The notes below the pieces were generated by a model. That model had not been told where the DNA came from and did no database searches. It saw nothing but the letters and a program-made list of their open reading frames with translations. From NCBI GenBank assembly GCA_002702705.1, contig PABH01000024.1, positions 1-64,000 of the forward strand: a DNA stretch of 64,000 nt, written 5' to 3'. The position numbers and the translations under genes are program-made. Below are positions 53,304-62,026 of this stretch, piece after piece. Source of the stretch: Anaerolineaceae bacterium (lineage in GTDB: Bacteria > Chloroflexota > Anaerolineae > Anaerolineales > Anaerolineaceae). Within the stretch, counting starts at the first letter, position 1. Every line of letters starts with the position of its first letter.

Positions 53304-54776
53304 ATGCGGGAAGAGTTAAAAAATCGAGTATTCAATGGTTTGTTCCATCCGGTGAGCCTGTTGGCAATAGTGTTGGTTGTACTTAACGACGGTTGGTTAA
53401 AAACCACGTATCCTTCCTGGTGGACGGGGAAATTGAGTGATGTAGGGATGGTTGTGCTTATTCCCTGGATCACGATATTTTTTTTGACATTGGTTTTTCC
53501 AAAACGTTGGTTAAGAATTGTGCCTGTTCTTGGCTTTTCTCTCCCGGTGATTGTGTTCGGATTAGGAAAAACACTGCCTTTGATCAACAGTTTGGTTTAT
53601 CAAACAATGGCTGTTATTCTTCCTTTTCGGATTCACTTCGTATTGGATCCCTCTGATCTATTAAGTTTTCTGTTTTTACCTATCTCGGTTTATGTTTGGC
53701 GTCAGACGACAGCCACTGCGCCTTTAAGAAGTTGGCGTTGGCTGTTGGTGCCGGTGGTATGTTTGGTGGGGCTGGGCGACGCAGCAGCGCCTGAGTATGG
53801 CATCGTATGTGTGACATCTGACCAGGACGGCACCTGGGCGAAGAGTATGTATTTTGAGCAGGTCTATTTTAGTAAGGATGGGGGATTAAACTGGGTGGAA
53901 CAGCCCTACGACACCAATTATCCGGCAGATTGTGAGTTTGGGTCAACGGGAATGGGTGAAGTGACCTTATTCACCGACCAGGAAAATAACCAATGGCGGT
54001 TTACCAGTGGTGAGTCAATTGCTTTTTCGGAGGATGGTGGAAAAAACTGGCAGCAGGTTTTAAATCTTAACCAACTGAGCCAGGCAGAACTGGCATTTCG
54101 TCACCAGCAGCAGAGTAATTTTGAATTTGTTCACGGCCCATTAGATATCATACAAGACCCCGCTACGGGTAATCTCATCGCTGCTATGGGACAGGAAGGA
54201 ATTTTGGTACACCGTGCCAGTGATGGGTTGTGGGTTTGGGTAGCTCTGGGCGATTATGCACCGCAAACTTCTTTATTAGAAGCCGGGTTTGGCAGCGTGG
54301 TGCAGTTATTGTTGGCAGAGATTTTATTGGCCGTATTTTTTGGTATCTTTTTGATCAGTTTGTTTAATTTGACGAGTAATCGCCGCTGGTGGCGGATTGT
54401 GAAGGTAGTATTGGCCTTTTTGGGGTGGTCTGCGATACTGTTATTTTCCCCGGCTGTCGCAGATGCCTATGTCCGTTCTTCTCTTTGGGTAATTGGTATT
54501 CCCGTCGCCGGGGTCTGGGCATTGGTCTGCCTGGTGGATGATATCGTTTCCTGGATAAAGAACCCAAAATCCAATTGGTTATGGATGGTTGTGATGGGAC
54601 TGGCTGCGTCCGTTTTGATCATCGTAATTTTTGTGCTTTGGGGCTTGAATGTGCTGTTTTTGTATTCCACAGCGTTGGTTTTCGTTTTTTTACTCTCCCT
54701 GATTATGGCAATCGGCGGTACAATATGGGCACAAACACGAAATCGTGTGGAGGAAGAGAATTATGCACAACCCTGA
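53304..54776 (+). CDS. Membrane protein with an embedded beta-rich (BNR-like) domain
   Basis: The 490-residue protein has five N-terminal hydrophobic helices, a ~180-residue extracytoplasmic domain and four C-terminal helices. The extracytoplasmic part has two Asp-box-like repeats (FSKDGGLNW near residue 190 and FSEDGGKNW near residue 242), as in BNR or photosystem-assembly-like propellers. AAAGGAC precedes the ATG. It overlaps the next gene by 14 bp. Function unknown. Confidence 0.68.
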   Translation: MREELKNRVFNGLFHPVSLLAIVLVVLNDGWLKTTYPSWWTGKLSDVGMVVLIPWITIFFLTLVFPKRWLRIVPVLGFSLPVIVFGLGKTLPLINSLVYQTMAVILPFRIHFVLDPSDLLSFLFLPISVYVWRQTTATAPLRSWRWLLVPVVCLVGLGDAAAPEYGIVCVTSDQDGTWAKSMYFEQVYFSKDGGLNWVEQPYDTNYPADCEFGSTGMGEVTLFTDQENNQWRFTSGESIAFSEDGGKNWQQVLNLNQLSQAELAFRHQQQSNFEFVHGPLDIIQDPATGNLIAAMGQEGILVHRASDGLWVWVALGDYAPQTSLLEAGFGSVVQLLLAEILLAVFFGIFLISLFNLTSNRRWWRIVKVVLAFLGWSAILLFSPAVADAYVRSSLWVIGIPVAGVWALVCLVDDIVSWIKNPKSNWLWMVVMGLAASVLIIVIFVLWGLNVLFLYSTALVFVFLLSLIMAIGGTIWAQTRNRVEEENYAQP

Positions 54777-55407
54777 ATGGCTGCTCCGTTTACGGAATGA
54801 GCTGAGTAAAATCTCCGGTGAGGTAGCTGTCCAAATATGGCCTTCGACCAATGGAAAGCCTTATTTTAATTATCGGCTGGAACACGTCCGTCAGGTTGAA
54901 AGAGATGCCCGCTGGTTGTTAAACCTTGTGGGTGGTGATGAAGATGTTGTCTTAGCCGCTGTTTGGCTGCATGACCGTTTTCAACCTCAATTAGAAAGCC
55001 CCGAAGACCACGCCGGTTTGGCTGCTGGTTGGGCTGCCGGTTATCTGCCGGAAATTGGTTTTCCTGAAGAAAAAATCAACCAGGTGGTTTATGCAGTAGA
55101 AATGCATTCAAGTCCGGTTCAATCTTTACCGGAGGATGCACATGAAGCCCGGTTATTGTGGGATGCGGATAAATTAACCAAATTGGGTCCGCTTTCCGTT
55201 GTGAACATGATCGCCGTTATGCCGGCTTACCCCGATCATTCCATGAATTCCGGTGAAATTGTACGGATGGCAAAACAAGAACTGAGCCGCCGTCAAACAC
55301 TGGTGGATTATTTTTACTTTGAACAAAGCCGGGAACGAGCCAGGCAGCGTGTTAAAGTACAGGAAGATTTTATTCGCCAGATGAGCCGTGACGTGGCTGG
55401 TGTGTAA
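54763..55407 (+). CDS. HD-domain hydrolase
   Basis: The 214-residue protein has the HD-type metal-binding set: His in LEHVRQVERDARWLL (near residue 35), the HD pair in AAVWLHDRFQPQL (near residue 68), His in EDHAGLAAGWAAG and an Asp in LLWDADKLTKLG. HD enzymes are phosphohydrolases. GGAGGAAGAG precedes ATG 54763, and a 14-bp overlap couples it to the previous gene. A bidirectional terminator follows. Confidence 0.88.
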   Translation: MHNPEWLLRLRNELSKISGEVAVQIWPSTNGKPYFNYRLEHVRQVERDARWLLNLVGGDEDVVLAAVWLHDRFQPQLESPEDHAGLAAGWAAGYLPEIGFPEEKINQVVYAVEMHSSPVQSLPEDAHEARLLWDADKLTKLGPLSVVNMIAVMPAYPDHSMNSGEIVRMAKQELSRRQTLVDYFYFEQSRERARQRVKVQEDFIRQMSRDVAGV

Positions 55408-55450
55408 ACAATAACACAAGCTGCGATCCAGTAATCAAATTGTTGATATA

Positions 55451-55480
55451 TAAAATCCCCTTTATTTAGGGGATTTTATT
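55451..55480. terminator. Bidirectional terminator between convergent genes
   Basis: AAAATCCCC and GGGGATTTT pair around TTTATTTA, with A-rich and T-rich flanks, between the HD gene and the convergent small gene. Confidence 0.85.
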
Positions 55481-55485
55481 ATTCA

Positions 55486-55734
55486 TTAATCATCATTGGG
55501 GGATTTATCATCAGCAGGTGGCGTTTCTTCAGAAGGTTGTTCTTGCTCCGGTAATTTCGAAGAATCTTTTTTCTTTTCTGATGTGGCAAGTGCGGCTGAA
55601 AATGCCATACCCATACTAATCCCGAGGGCGATTCCAATGGCAATATTATTCAGTGCTGTCCCCAATGCAACCCCTACCCCTACTCCTAAGGCAATGCCTG
55701 CGCCCCAGTTATATTCGCCTGGTTTTCTTTTCAT
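55486..55734 (-). CDS. Small glycine-rich membrane protein, paralogue 1
   Basis: The 82-residue protein starts MKRKPGEYNWGAGIALGVGV. It has two Gly/Ala-rich helices followed by a Lys/Glu/Pro tail. It is a paralogue of 55848-56051 with the same YNW(G/A)AGI motif. Such proteins are small membrane components of unknown function. Confidence 0.7.
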   Translation of the reverse strand: MKRKPGEYNWGAGIALGVGVGVALGTALNNIAIGIALGISMGMAFSAALATSEKKKDSSKLPEQEQPSEETPPADDKSPNDD

Positions 55735-55847
55735 TGACTTCTCCTTGTTATGTATATATTACATATTGTAATATATATTAAACTAAACGTCAAACAAATA
55801 TTCAATTCTCGGATCCGCTCACTGAAAATTAAACTTCAGATCCATCT

Positions 55848-56051
55848 TTACCGACAAGTGTATTTTTTTGTTCCAGGCAGCTTTTTATCATCCATTTTTC
55901 TGTAAGCAGAGGCAATTGCTAAAGCCATCACAAATCCGACCGGAATACCTAATAAATAGTTATTTAGTGCCAGTCCTACCCCAAAAGCGATTGCAATACC
56001 AATCGGGATTCCTGCAGCCCAGTTATATTGATTTGATTTTTTCTCCATCAT
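55848..56051 (-). CDS. Small glycine-rich membrane protein, paralogue 2
   Basis: The 67-residue protein starts MMEKKSNQYNWAAGIPIGIA and has the same two-helix pattern (GVGLALNNYLLGIPVG) as paralogue 1, without the charged tail. The upstream 55735-55847 gap suggests separate transcription. Confidence 0.7.
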   Translation of the reverse strand: MMEKKSNQYNWAAGIPIGIAIAFGVGLALNNYLLGIPVGFVMALAIASAYRKMDDKKLPGTKKYTCR

Positions 56052-56200
56052 AAGCCTCTTTCGTTACCTTTTTCTATATGTTTATGATAACTGATCACTC
56101 ACAGAAACTGCCTATCCGCTTAGGTAGGTTAAGATGGGCCGTTTGATGTATTTTTTGAAATCTATCTACCGTTATAATAGGTTTATGATTCGGAGGCAGA

Positions 56201-57226
56201 ATGAAAACCATAAACTTTGAAACCATCCAGGCAGCAATTGAAGAACAAAACAGAAAACAATCATACAGCGGTGTGATCTCCATTTTTCATCAGGGAAAGG
56301 CGGTTTTTAATCACGCTTACGGTTTGGCGAATCGCAGCGAACAGATCCCAAACCGGCTGAATACTCGCTTTGGGATCGCTTCCGGCGGAAAGATTTTTAC
56401 CGCCACAGCGGTTGGACTTTTGGTGCAGGCTGGAAAATTAAGTTTTGACCAGCCAGTAATCGAATTTTTGGCAGAGGAAATGCCCAATCTGTCTGAAAAA
56501 GTTTTGGTACGCCACTTACTCAGTCATACCAGCGGTGTGCCGGATTATTTTGATGAATCGGTGATGGATGATTACGAAGCTTTTTGGTTGGATAAACCCG
56601 TTTATACGATGGTATCCGCCCGTGATTTTTTGCCTTTTATGGCAGATCAGCCGATGCAGTTTGAACCGGGCGCTCAGTTTGTATATAATAACGGCGCTTT
56701 TGTTTTAGCCGGACTGCTGGTGGAAAAAGTGAGCGGGCAGATTTTTCAGAAATTTGTGGAAGAAAACGTATTTGGTCCGGCCTGGATGCGTTCCAGCGGT
56801 TATTATCGAACAGACCAACTGCCAGAGCATACGGCATCAGGTTACATTACCGAAGGGGAAAACTGGCGTTCCAATATTTTTGCTATTCCTGTTATTGGTC
56901 ATGGGGATGGTGGAGCCTATACGACGACTGCGGATATGAATCGTTTTTGGATGACTTTATTTGGAAAGCGGTTTTTTAAAGAAGATATTTTAACAGAAAT
57001 GTTAACCCCACAAATTAAGGTTAGTGAAGATGGTGTCTTTCATTATGGGTTAGGCTGTTGGATCAATGACTTAAAAGAGAGCCGCTTTTATTATGTGATG
57101 GGGGAAGACCCGGGGGTTGAGTTTTACTCCGGTTATTACCCTGATTTTGATTTGCAAATCACACTGACCGCCAATCAAAATGGTCCGTTATGGGATATGG
57201 TTAAAATTATTCGGGATGAGATTTAG
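56201..57226 (+). CDS. Serine hydrolase of the beta-lactamase-related family
   Basis: The 341-residue protein has the SxxK motif (GIASGGKIFTATA, about residues 61-73), the YxN motif (QFVYNNGAFVLAG) and the third box (GHGDGGAYTTTADM) of class C beta-lactamase-like esterases and DD-peptidases. CGGAGG precedes the ATG. No signal peptide is evident, so it is likely a cytoplasmic esterase. Confidence 0.88.
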   Translation: MKTINFETIQAAIEEQNRKQSYSGVISIFHQGKAVFNHAYGLANRSEQIPNRLNTRFGIASGGKIFTATAVGLLVQAGKLSFDQPVIEFLAEEMPNLSEKVLVRHLLSHTSGVPDYFDESVMDDYEAFWLDKPVYTMVSARDFLPFMADQPMQFEPGAQFVYNNGAFVLAGLLVEKVSGQIFQKFVEENVFGPAWMRSSGYYRTDQLPEHTASGYITEGENWRSNIFAIPVIGHGDGGAYTTTADMNRFWMTLFGKRFFKEDILTEMLTPQIKVSEDGVFHYGLGCWINDLKESRFYYVMGEDPGVEFYSGYYPDFDLQITLTANQNGPLWDMVKIIRDEI

Positions 57227-57260
57227 AAGTTCTGAATAAAACCAACGAATTCCAATTATC

Positions 57261-57283
57261 CCCGAGCTTCATGCTCGGGTTTT
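57261..57283 (+). terminator. Terminator after the serine hydrolase gene
   Basis: CCCGAGC/GCTCGGG with a TTCAT loop is followed by TTTT. Confidence 0.82.
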
Positions 57284-57459
57284 GTATTTTAAATTTCGTC
57301 CCTCATCTTCATATCATGATGGCATTTTGCGAACAGCCCTGTTAAATTTTCAACGGTAATTCGCATAGTAGATTGACAAAAATTACTGTACATAGCGCAT
57401 AGAAAAATCTTTTTTTAGTGCTGCTTTTTTAATAGTCCTGTTAAATTTCCGGAAACCGC

Positions 57460-57513
57460 TTGACAAAAAATGTTAGTTAGACTATTATCTAATTATTAGA
57501 TGATTATCTAATA
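57460..57513 (+). promoter_or_regulatory. Promoter overlapping an ArsR-type operator
   Basis: TTGACA (57460-57465) and TATTAT (57483-57488) are separated by 17 bp. The palindrome ATCTAATTATTAGAT (57487-57501) starts inside the -10 and covers the transcription start, and a further half site ATCTAAT lies at 57506-57512. A bound regulator would block polymerase. The ArsR-type protein encoded just downstream is the natural candidate. Confidence 0.82.
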
Positions 57514-57522
57514 TTTCGATAG

Positions 57523-57670
57523 CGGTCATACTGCCGTTCCCGAAAGGGATGGTTAAGCGGAGCGAAGCGATAAAATCTTAAACCATCCATCGCAGACTAC
57601 TCTGCAGCAATATCGTCTCTCCTTGCCCTTTTTACTTTTCGCTCCGCTTAACCCGGTATGACCGTTTTTT
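57523..57670 (+). promoter_or_regulatory. Structured leader with competing stems and a terminal T run
   Basis: CGGTCATAC (57523-57531) pairs with GTATGACCG (57656-57664) and GGTTAAGCGGAGCGAA (57551-57566) pairs with TTCGCTCCGCTTAACC (57638-57653). TTTTTT follows. An alternative stem joins GGATGGTTAAG (57547-57557) and CTTAAACCATCC (57577-57588), with one bulged A. The two arrangements share bases and cannot coexist. No known riboswitch was recognised. Confidence 0.72.
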
Positions 57671-57699
57671 ATTAACAACATAAAAACCCGGTAAGGTGT

Positions 57700-58791
57700 T
57701 TGTTGGCAGCAATTTTTTGGGATTACGGAACTGCATACGATTTTTTTATCAGCCTGTTTGTACTCCATCATCAGGACCGGTTCGGGTTAAGAGCACAGTG
57801 GGCTGCTGGTGTGCGCTCCCGGCTTCCGGGCGAACAACGTTTATTTTTGGAAGAAACGATTGAGTTTTTGCCGGTTCCGCTTACCTTTATTTTTAATTTG
57901 CCGGAAGATGGTAAAACTGCGGCTGGTGCTTTGAAGTATTTAGGCGACATCCCACCTGAATCTCGTTTATTACGTTTGATGAATAGAACCAATCTGACGC
58001 CAGCTGTTCAATCGGTTGTGGAAACCCTTTCGGGGCAGCAAGAAGCTACCGCAGAACAATTGGAAATGCTGAAAGAATATTATCAGTACCGCCCCGTGCC
58101 GATTAAAACAAAAGAAATTCAAAAATTAGCCGAAGCCTGTATGCAGCCAGCCATATTTGGAGAAAAATTACAACAGGCTTTTGAAACCTATTATCAGGTC
58201 TTTTTTGCCGAGGAAGAAGAACGCATCAGGCCGCTTTTAAAAGAAGGCTTACAAAATGCCCAGGCACTTGCCCAAGAATTGGCCTTACCTCAATTATTGG
58301 AAGAGTTATCACATGGTGTTTCTTATCAATCGATTGATCGTTTAAGGCGGGTAAACCTGGTTCCTTCATATTGGAGTACGCCGTTGGTTTTTATGAATAA
58401 TCTGGCAGAAGATGAGATGTTAATGATATTTGGCTGCCGGCCGGATACCCAAAACCTGGTGCCTGGTGAGTACGTACCCGAAGTTTTGATTAATACCATG
58501 AAGGTGCTTTCTGATTCCACCCGTTTACGCATTTTACGTTATCTGAATCAATCTCCGGATTCACCCAGTGGTTTGGCACGAAAATTACGCCTGCGGGCAC
58601 CAACCGTAGTGCATCATCTTAATAAATTACGTCTGGCCGGGCTGGTACAGGTCATTATCTCGCAGCAAGGAGACCGTCAATATGCCTTACGAAAAGAGGC
58701 TTTACGCACGGTGATGGCAAATTTACAGGTATTTTTAGAAACGTCCGAACTAGATGACCCGGTCATGGATGGGGATTCGAACGACGTTTAA
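57700..58791 (+). CDS. ArsR-type winged-helix regulator with a large N-terminal domain
   Basis: The 363-residue protein has a ~250-residue N-terminal domain of unknown function. The C-terminal winged helix contains MKVLSDSTRLRILRYLNQSP and the wing segment RLAGLVQVIISQQGDRQYAL, typical of ArsR-family regulators. The start is TTG 57700 or TTG 57703. The palindromic operator in its promoter suggests autorepression. An MFS transporter follows 11 bp later, probably its regulated partner. Confidence 0.82.
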   Translation: MLAAIFWDYGTAYDFFISLFVLHHQDRFGLRAQWAAGVRSRLPGEQRLFLEETIEFLPVPLTFIFNLPEDGKTAAGALKYLGDIPPESRLLRLMNRTNLTPAVQSVVETLSGQQEATAEQLEMLKEYYQYRPVPIKTKEIQKLAEACMQPAIFGEKLQQAFETYYQVFFAEEEERIRPLLKEGLQNAQALAQELALPQLLEELSHGVSYQSIDRLRRVNLVPSYWSTPLVFMNNLAEDEMLMIFGCRPDTQNLVPGEYVPEVLINTMKVLSDSTRLRILRYLNQSPDSPSGLARKLRLRAPTVVHHLNKLRLAGLVQVIISQQGDRQYALRKEALRTVMANLQVFLETSELDDPVMDGDSNDV

Positions 58792-58802
58792 GGAGTAATG
58801 TT

Positions 58803-60092
58803 GTGAATCAACGAAATTGGCGTATGCCCAATGTTTTCGGGACGTATGTGGCTCGAATCCGTGCTTTTCATTGGAATGCCCGCTTGTATTTGGTGTATAC
58901 CATTATTTTTGGCGCTGCGATGGGTATTCGCAGGTTGTTGTTTAACTTTTATGTGCTTAGTTTGGGCTATGACGAAGCTTTGTTGGGAACGTTAATTACC
59001 ACCATGAATCTTACAGCCTTGATCGCGGCTATTCCCCTGGGGTATTTAGGAGACCGCTTGGGACGGAAGACTTCACTAATCAGCAGCACCGTTCTTAGTG
59101 CCTTGTCTGTGGTGATTATGATCATTTATCCTTCCATGATTATGTTTATCGTTACCAACGTTGTGTTTGGTTTGGGAATGGGGCTTTCATCGGTCACGAT
59201 GGGACCATTCTTAATGGAAAACAGTGGGGAAAAAGAACGCACCTACCTGTTTAGTTTTAGTTCCGGTTTGCAGATGGGGGCGGCGTTCGCCGGGAACTGG
59301 TTGGGTGGTTATTTGCCTAGTTGGATGGGAAATATTTTTTCGGTGCAGGCGGTGGATTCAATTGCTTATGCGGGGGCTTTGGGTGTGACAGCAGTCATCC
59401 TGGTATTGGGCGTCCTGCCGTTAAGTTTGATCCGAAAGTCCTCTCTGGAACCAAAAGATCGTTCCGCCTTTGCGTCCTTATCTTATTTTAAGGACCATGC
59501 CGGGGATCTCAGTAAGTTGACCTTGCCGATCCTGATCACATCCATGGGGGCGGGTTTGATCATGCCGTTTATGAATGTGTTTTTCCGGCATGTACATGGC
59601 CAGTCCGATCAAGCCATTGGAACCATTTTCGCCTGGGGTTCACTTGCAATGGGCGTGGGTTTGTTGCTTGCCCCTGCTTTGGCAGACCGTTTTGGCAAGA
59701 TTCAGTTTGTGGTGTTAACTCAGGGCTTATCGATACCCTTTTTATTTATGTTAGGATACGCACCCTGGTTCGCGTTAAGTGCAGGCTCGTATTTTGTTCG
59801 CTTGGCTTTGATGAATATGAGCGGACCAGTTTACCAGACCTTCGTCATGGAGCAGGTGGAACCTTCCGCACGGGCAACGGTTGCCAGTTTGGTTTCGATG
59901 GCAAATAGTTTTGGTTGGGCTTTCAGCCCCAGTTTGAGCGGATGGATTCAGGTTAATTTTGGTTTTCGCCCGGCATTTTTGGGCACCATTCTTTTTTACG
60001 CGATTTCTGTCTTTTTGTATTGGTATTTCTTTTTACACGGCAAGACTCGTTTGTTTGGGCAGGTGCGCCAGAAAGCGGAACTCTCCGCTTAA
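58803..60092 (+). CDS. MFS transporter
   Basis: The 429-residue protein has twelve hydrophobic helices and the MFS motif GDRLGRKTSL (about residues 76-85) between helices 2 and 3, plus a similar GADRFGKI-like loop between helices 8 and 9. GGAGTAATG precedes the GTG start at 58803. It follows its ArsR-type regulator by 11 bp, so it is likely in the same transcript. The substrate cannot be predicted. Confidence 0.92.
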   Translation: MNQRNWRMPNVFGTYVARIRAFHWNARLYLVYTIIFGAAMGIRRLLFNFYVLSLGYDEALLGTLITTMNLTALIAAIPLGYLGDRLGRKTSLISSTVLSALSVVIMIIYPSMIMFIVTNVVFGLGMGLSSVTMGPFLMENSGEKERTYLFSFSSGLQMGAAFAGNWLGGYLPSWMGNIFSVQAVDSIAYAGALGVTAVILVLGVLPLSLIRKSSLEPKDRSAFASLSYFKDHAGDLSKLTLPILITSMGAGLIMPFMNVFFRHVHGQSDQAIGTIFAWGSLAMGVGLLLAPALADRFGKIQFVVLTQGLSIPFLFMLGYAPWFALSAGSYFVRLALMNMSGPVYQTFVMEQVEPSARATVASLVSMANSFGWAFSPSLSGWIQVNFGFRPAFLGTILFYAISVFLYWYFFLHGKTRLFGQVRQKAELSA

Positions 60093-60099
60093 GAGACAT

Positions 60100-60208
60100 A
60101 TCTCGAGGTCGAATTCCACCCAAAAACCGAGATTTTGGGGTGAAGGTAACCATTTGGCAAGTGTGACGGGTTTTCTTATTTCGATTTAAAGCCAAGGATC
60201 ATCTCGGA
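60100..60208. repeat. CTCGAG-type palindromic repeat left of the IS110-family element
   Basis: ATCTCGAGGTC (60100-60110) and AAAACCGAGAT (60123-60133) lead into an 80-bp stretch that ends ATCATCTCGG at 60198-60207. The same motifs bound the repeats at 5988-6314 and 61844-61935. The IS110-type element begins at or near its right end. Confidence 0.7.
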
Positions 60209-61639
60209 CACATTTTGTCAATAGGAAAAAACGAACAAGGCGCAAAAAAGAACAGAAAATGTCAAAAACAAATTCCGGAACAAGACCTATTCTGAAACCA
60301 ACAAAAAAACTACCCAAAAGAAAAAACCAAAAAACCTAACGATTTGTTGTAAATTTTGCACGGCGCTTGAGATGAAGAACCTCATCATAAGGGGTGCGAT
60401 CCATCCATAAACGCCAAAGAATATTTAGCCAGCGGTTTGCAAGACAACGGCAAGCATGATTATAAGATTTACTGCTAGGGAAAGCATGTGCAAAATACGC
60501 AGCAGCCCAAACCGATTTTTCAATGGAATGCGCAGCCCAGGTTTGCACAATCCACCGAAACTCGTGATCACAAGCTTTGCGGAAATAAATCTTTTTGGAT
60601 TTACCGCTTGAAGAAGTAACCGGAGCAGTACCCGCCACTGCCTGTAAGACCTGTGGTGTGGGAAAACGATCCCGATGATCCCCGAATTTTGCCAATAAAG
60701 CTGGAGCCAAGAACTCTCCCACCCCAGGTAAAGAAGCAAAGATATGGTGATCAGGATGCTGTACAAACAGGTGCTTGAGTGTTTTTTCTTCTCTTTCTCG
60801 GAATTCTTTGAGGATCAAGAGTGTCTTTGCAAAAAGAAGTGCTTCCGATTGGTAGGTGAGTACGGTATCCGGGTTCGGTTTTGGATAATCTGCAAATAAG
60901 CGAGCATAAATTTCAGGAATACGTTTGGGTCTGGAGTAACGATTTTCTTTACAGAATTTTGTAAACGCTTCCACGGAGAGAGATCTTGCACTTTCTGGAT
61001 TGGGGTAGGCCATCACAAACCGTAAATTGATCTTTGCATCCAGATCGCTAAAAAGCTTCGTTGCTTGTGGATAATACATGTTCAAAGTATCGCGAAAACG
61101 ATTCTGAAAACGTACCATTTCCGTTGTCAAAAAGCGGATCAGGTTGATTTGTGCGCGAATTTGGCGGGTAATGGGTAAATCCGGTTGCCAGGGTAACAAT
61201 CGTCCCTGGTCGGTTCGTAAAATTTCCGCGATCAGTTTGGCATCGCTGGCATCGTTATGTCCCTTGCTCACCGCAAACCTGCTTCTGTTTCCATGCGTTA
61301 GATGTGGGGGAATCACATAAATATTTCGATATCCCTGGTCGATAAAGAAATCGATCACCAAATTGTAATTGGTTTCGATCCCGATTGAACTGTTGTCGAT
61401 GTCAACCCCATACTTCTTGCGCCGTTCTTCTAGTCTCCAATATCCTTCTTGGTTATTCTCAATTTCAAATAGTTCTAATACACCTCCTTTTTCATTCATC
61501 ATACACACATCATGTTTTTTTGAACTCCAATCGATTCCTATGTATAATTTCATTAGATCCTCCTTTCTTAGTGGAGGTCTTTTGGGAGTAGCCGGTGCTT
61601 TGTGCTCCAGTTAGGGCGCTCGTAGCGCGACACATTTTG
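60207..61639 (-). mobile_element. IS110-family insertion sequence (approximate ends)
   Basis: A transposase of the IS110 (DEDD) family lies inside. The 11-bp string GACACATTTTG occurs at 60207-60217 and at 61629-61639, and 9-bp inverted strings ATCTCGGAC (60201-60209) and GTCCGAGAT (61670-61678) flank it, so the exact boundary is unresolved. The size (~1.43 kb) is typical. IS110-type elements make no target duplication and are known to insert at REP-like sequences. Neighbouring repeats fit that. Confidence 0.72.
60336..61553 (-). CDS. IS110-family transposase
   Basis: The 405-residue protein has the N-terminal RuvC-like DEDD domain (GIDWSSKKHDV near residue 6, SIGIETNYN, and NDASDAKLIAE near residue 100). 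The C-terminal domain includes ASLPGVGEFLAPALLAKFGD and YFRKACDHEFRW, the serine-containing half. These recombinases use a structured bridge RNA to choose targets. The frame looks intact, so it may be active. The start at 61553 is supported by AAAGGAGGA upstream. Confidence 0.92.
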   Translation of the reverse strand: MKLYIGIDWSSKKHDVCMMNEKGGVLELFEIENNQEGYWRLEERRKKYGVDIDNSSIGIETNYNLVIDFFIDQGYRNIYVIPPHLTHGNRSRFAVSKGHNDASDAKLIAEILRTDQGRLLPWQPDLPITRQIRAQINLIRFLTTEMVRFQNRFRDTLNMYYPQATKLFSDLDAKINLRFVMAYPNPESARSLSVEAFTKFCKENRYSRPKRIPEIYARLFADYPKPNPDTVLTYQSEALLFAKTLLILKEFREREEKTLKHLFVQHPDHHIFASLPGVGEFLAPALLAKFGDHRDRFPTPQVLQAVAGTAPVTSSSGKSKKIYFRKACDHEFRWIVQTWAAHSIEKSVWAAAYFAHAFPSSKSYNHACRCLANRWLNILWRLWMDRTPYDEVLHLKRRAKFTTNR

Positions 61640-61740
61640 AACAATTCACCGGTTTTCGCCTGGGGAGCTGTCCGAGATAGGCACTCTTAGTGCTGGTTTT
61701 TGTAGGCTCTTTTTCCCAGGCTCATTCCAATGGGTAGATT
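61554..61740 (-). ncRNA. Possible bridge-RNA region of the IS110-family element
   Basis: The ~190-nt region upstream of the transposase (minus strand) has several small hairpins, e.g. GCGCTCGTAGCGC near 61617-61629 and AGCACT/AGTGCT near 61680-61694, and no coding frame. In the IS110 group the bridge RNA is encoded here; in the IS1111 group it lies at the other end. This is inferred from position and folding only. Confidence 0.4.
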
Positions 61741-61843
61741 TGTAAAAGTGTTGGCTTCACTTCCATTTCTACCCATTTTCATGTCTCTTGTCCATATGTT
61801 ACATAACTGGTTTTTGTTCTTTCTTCACCATGCGCAAAGAGCA

Positions 61844-61935
61844 GACCTCGAGATGATTTGTCTGCACCTGTTGTTAATTTTTCACAAGGCGAACCCTGCC
61901 AACATAGACCTTTCTAATCCAAAAATCTCGAGGTC
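61844..61935. repeat. 92-bp element with GACCTCGAGAT inverted ends
   Basis: GACCTCGAGAT (61844-61854) and ATCTCGAGGTC (61925-61935) bound a 92-bp unit. Its ends match the 89-bp element at 6109-6197 in reverse orientation, including the asymmetric next bases (GATTTTNG on one side, TCATCTCG on the other). The centre differs. A small mobile or REP-type repeat is likely. Confidence 0.78.
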
Positions 61936-62026
61936 GGTCAATTTTTTGCTATTCTGCAACTTTTTTCACAAGAATGTATCTAATAAAATGGAAACACGAT
62001 AAAAAGAAATTGGAGATTTTTAAACT

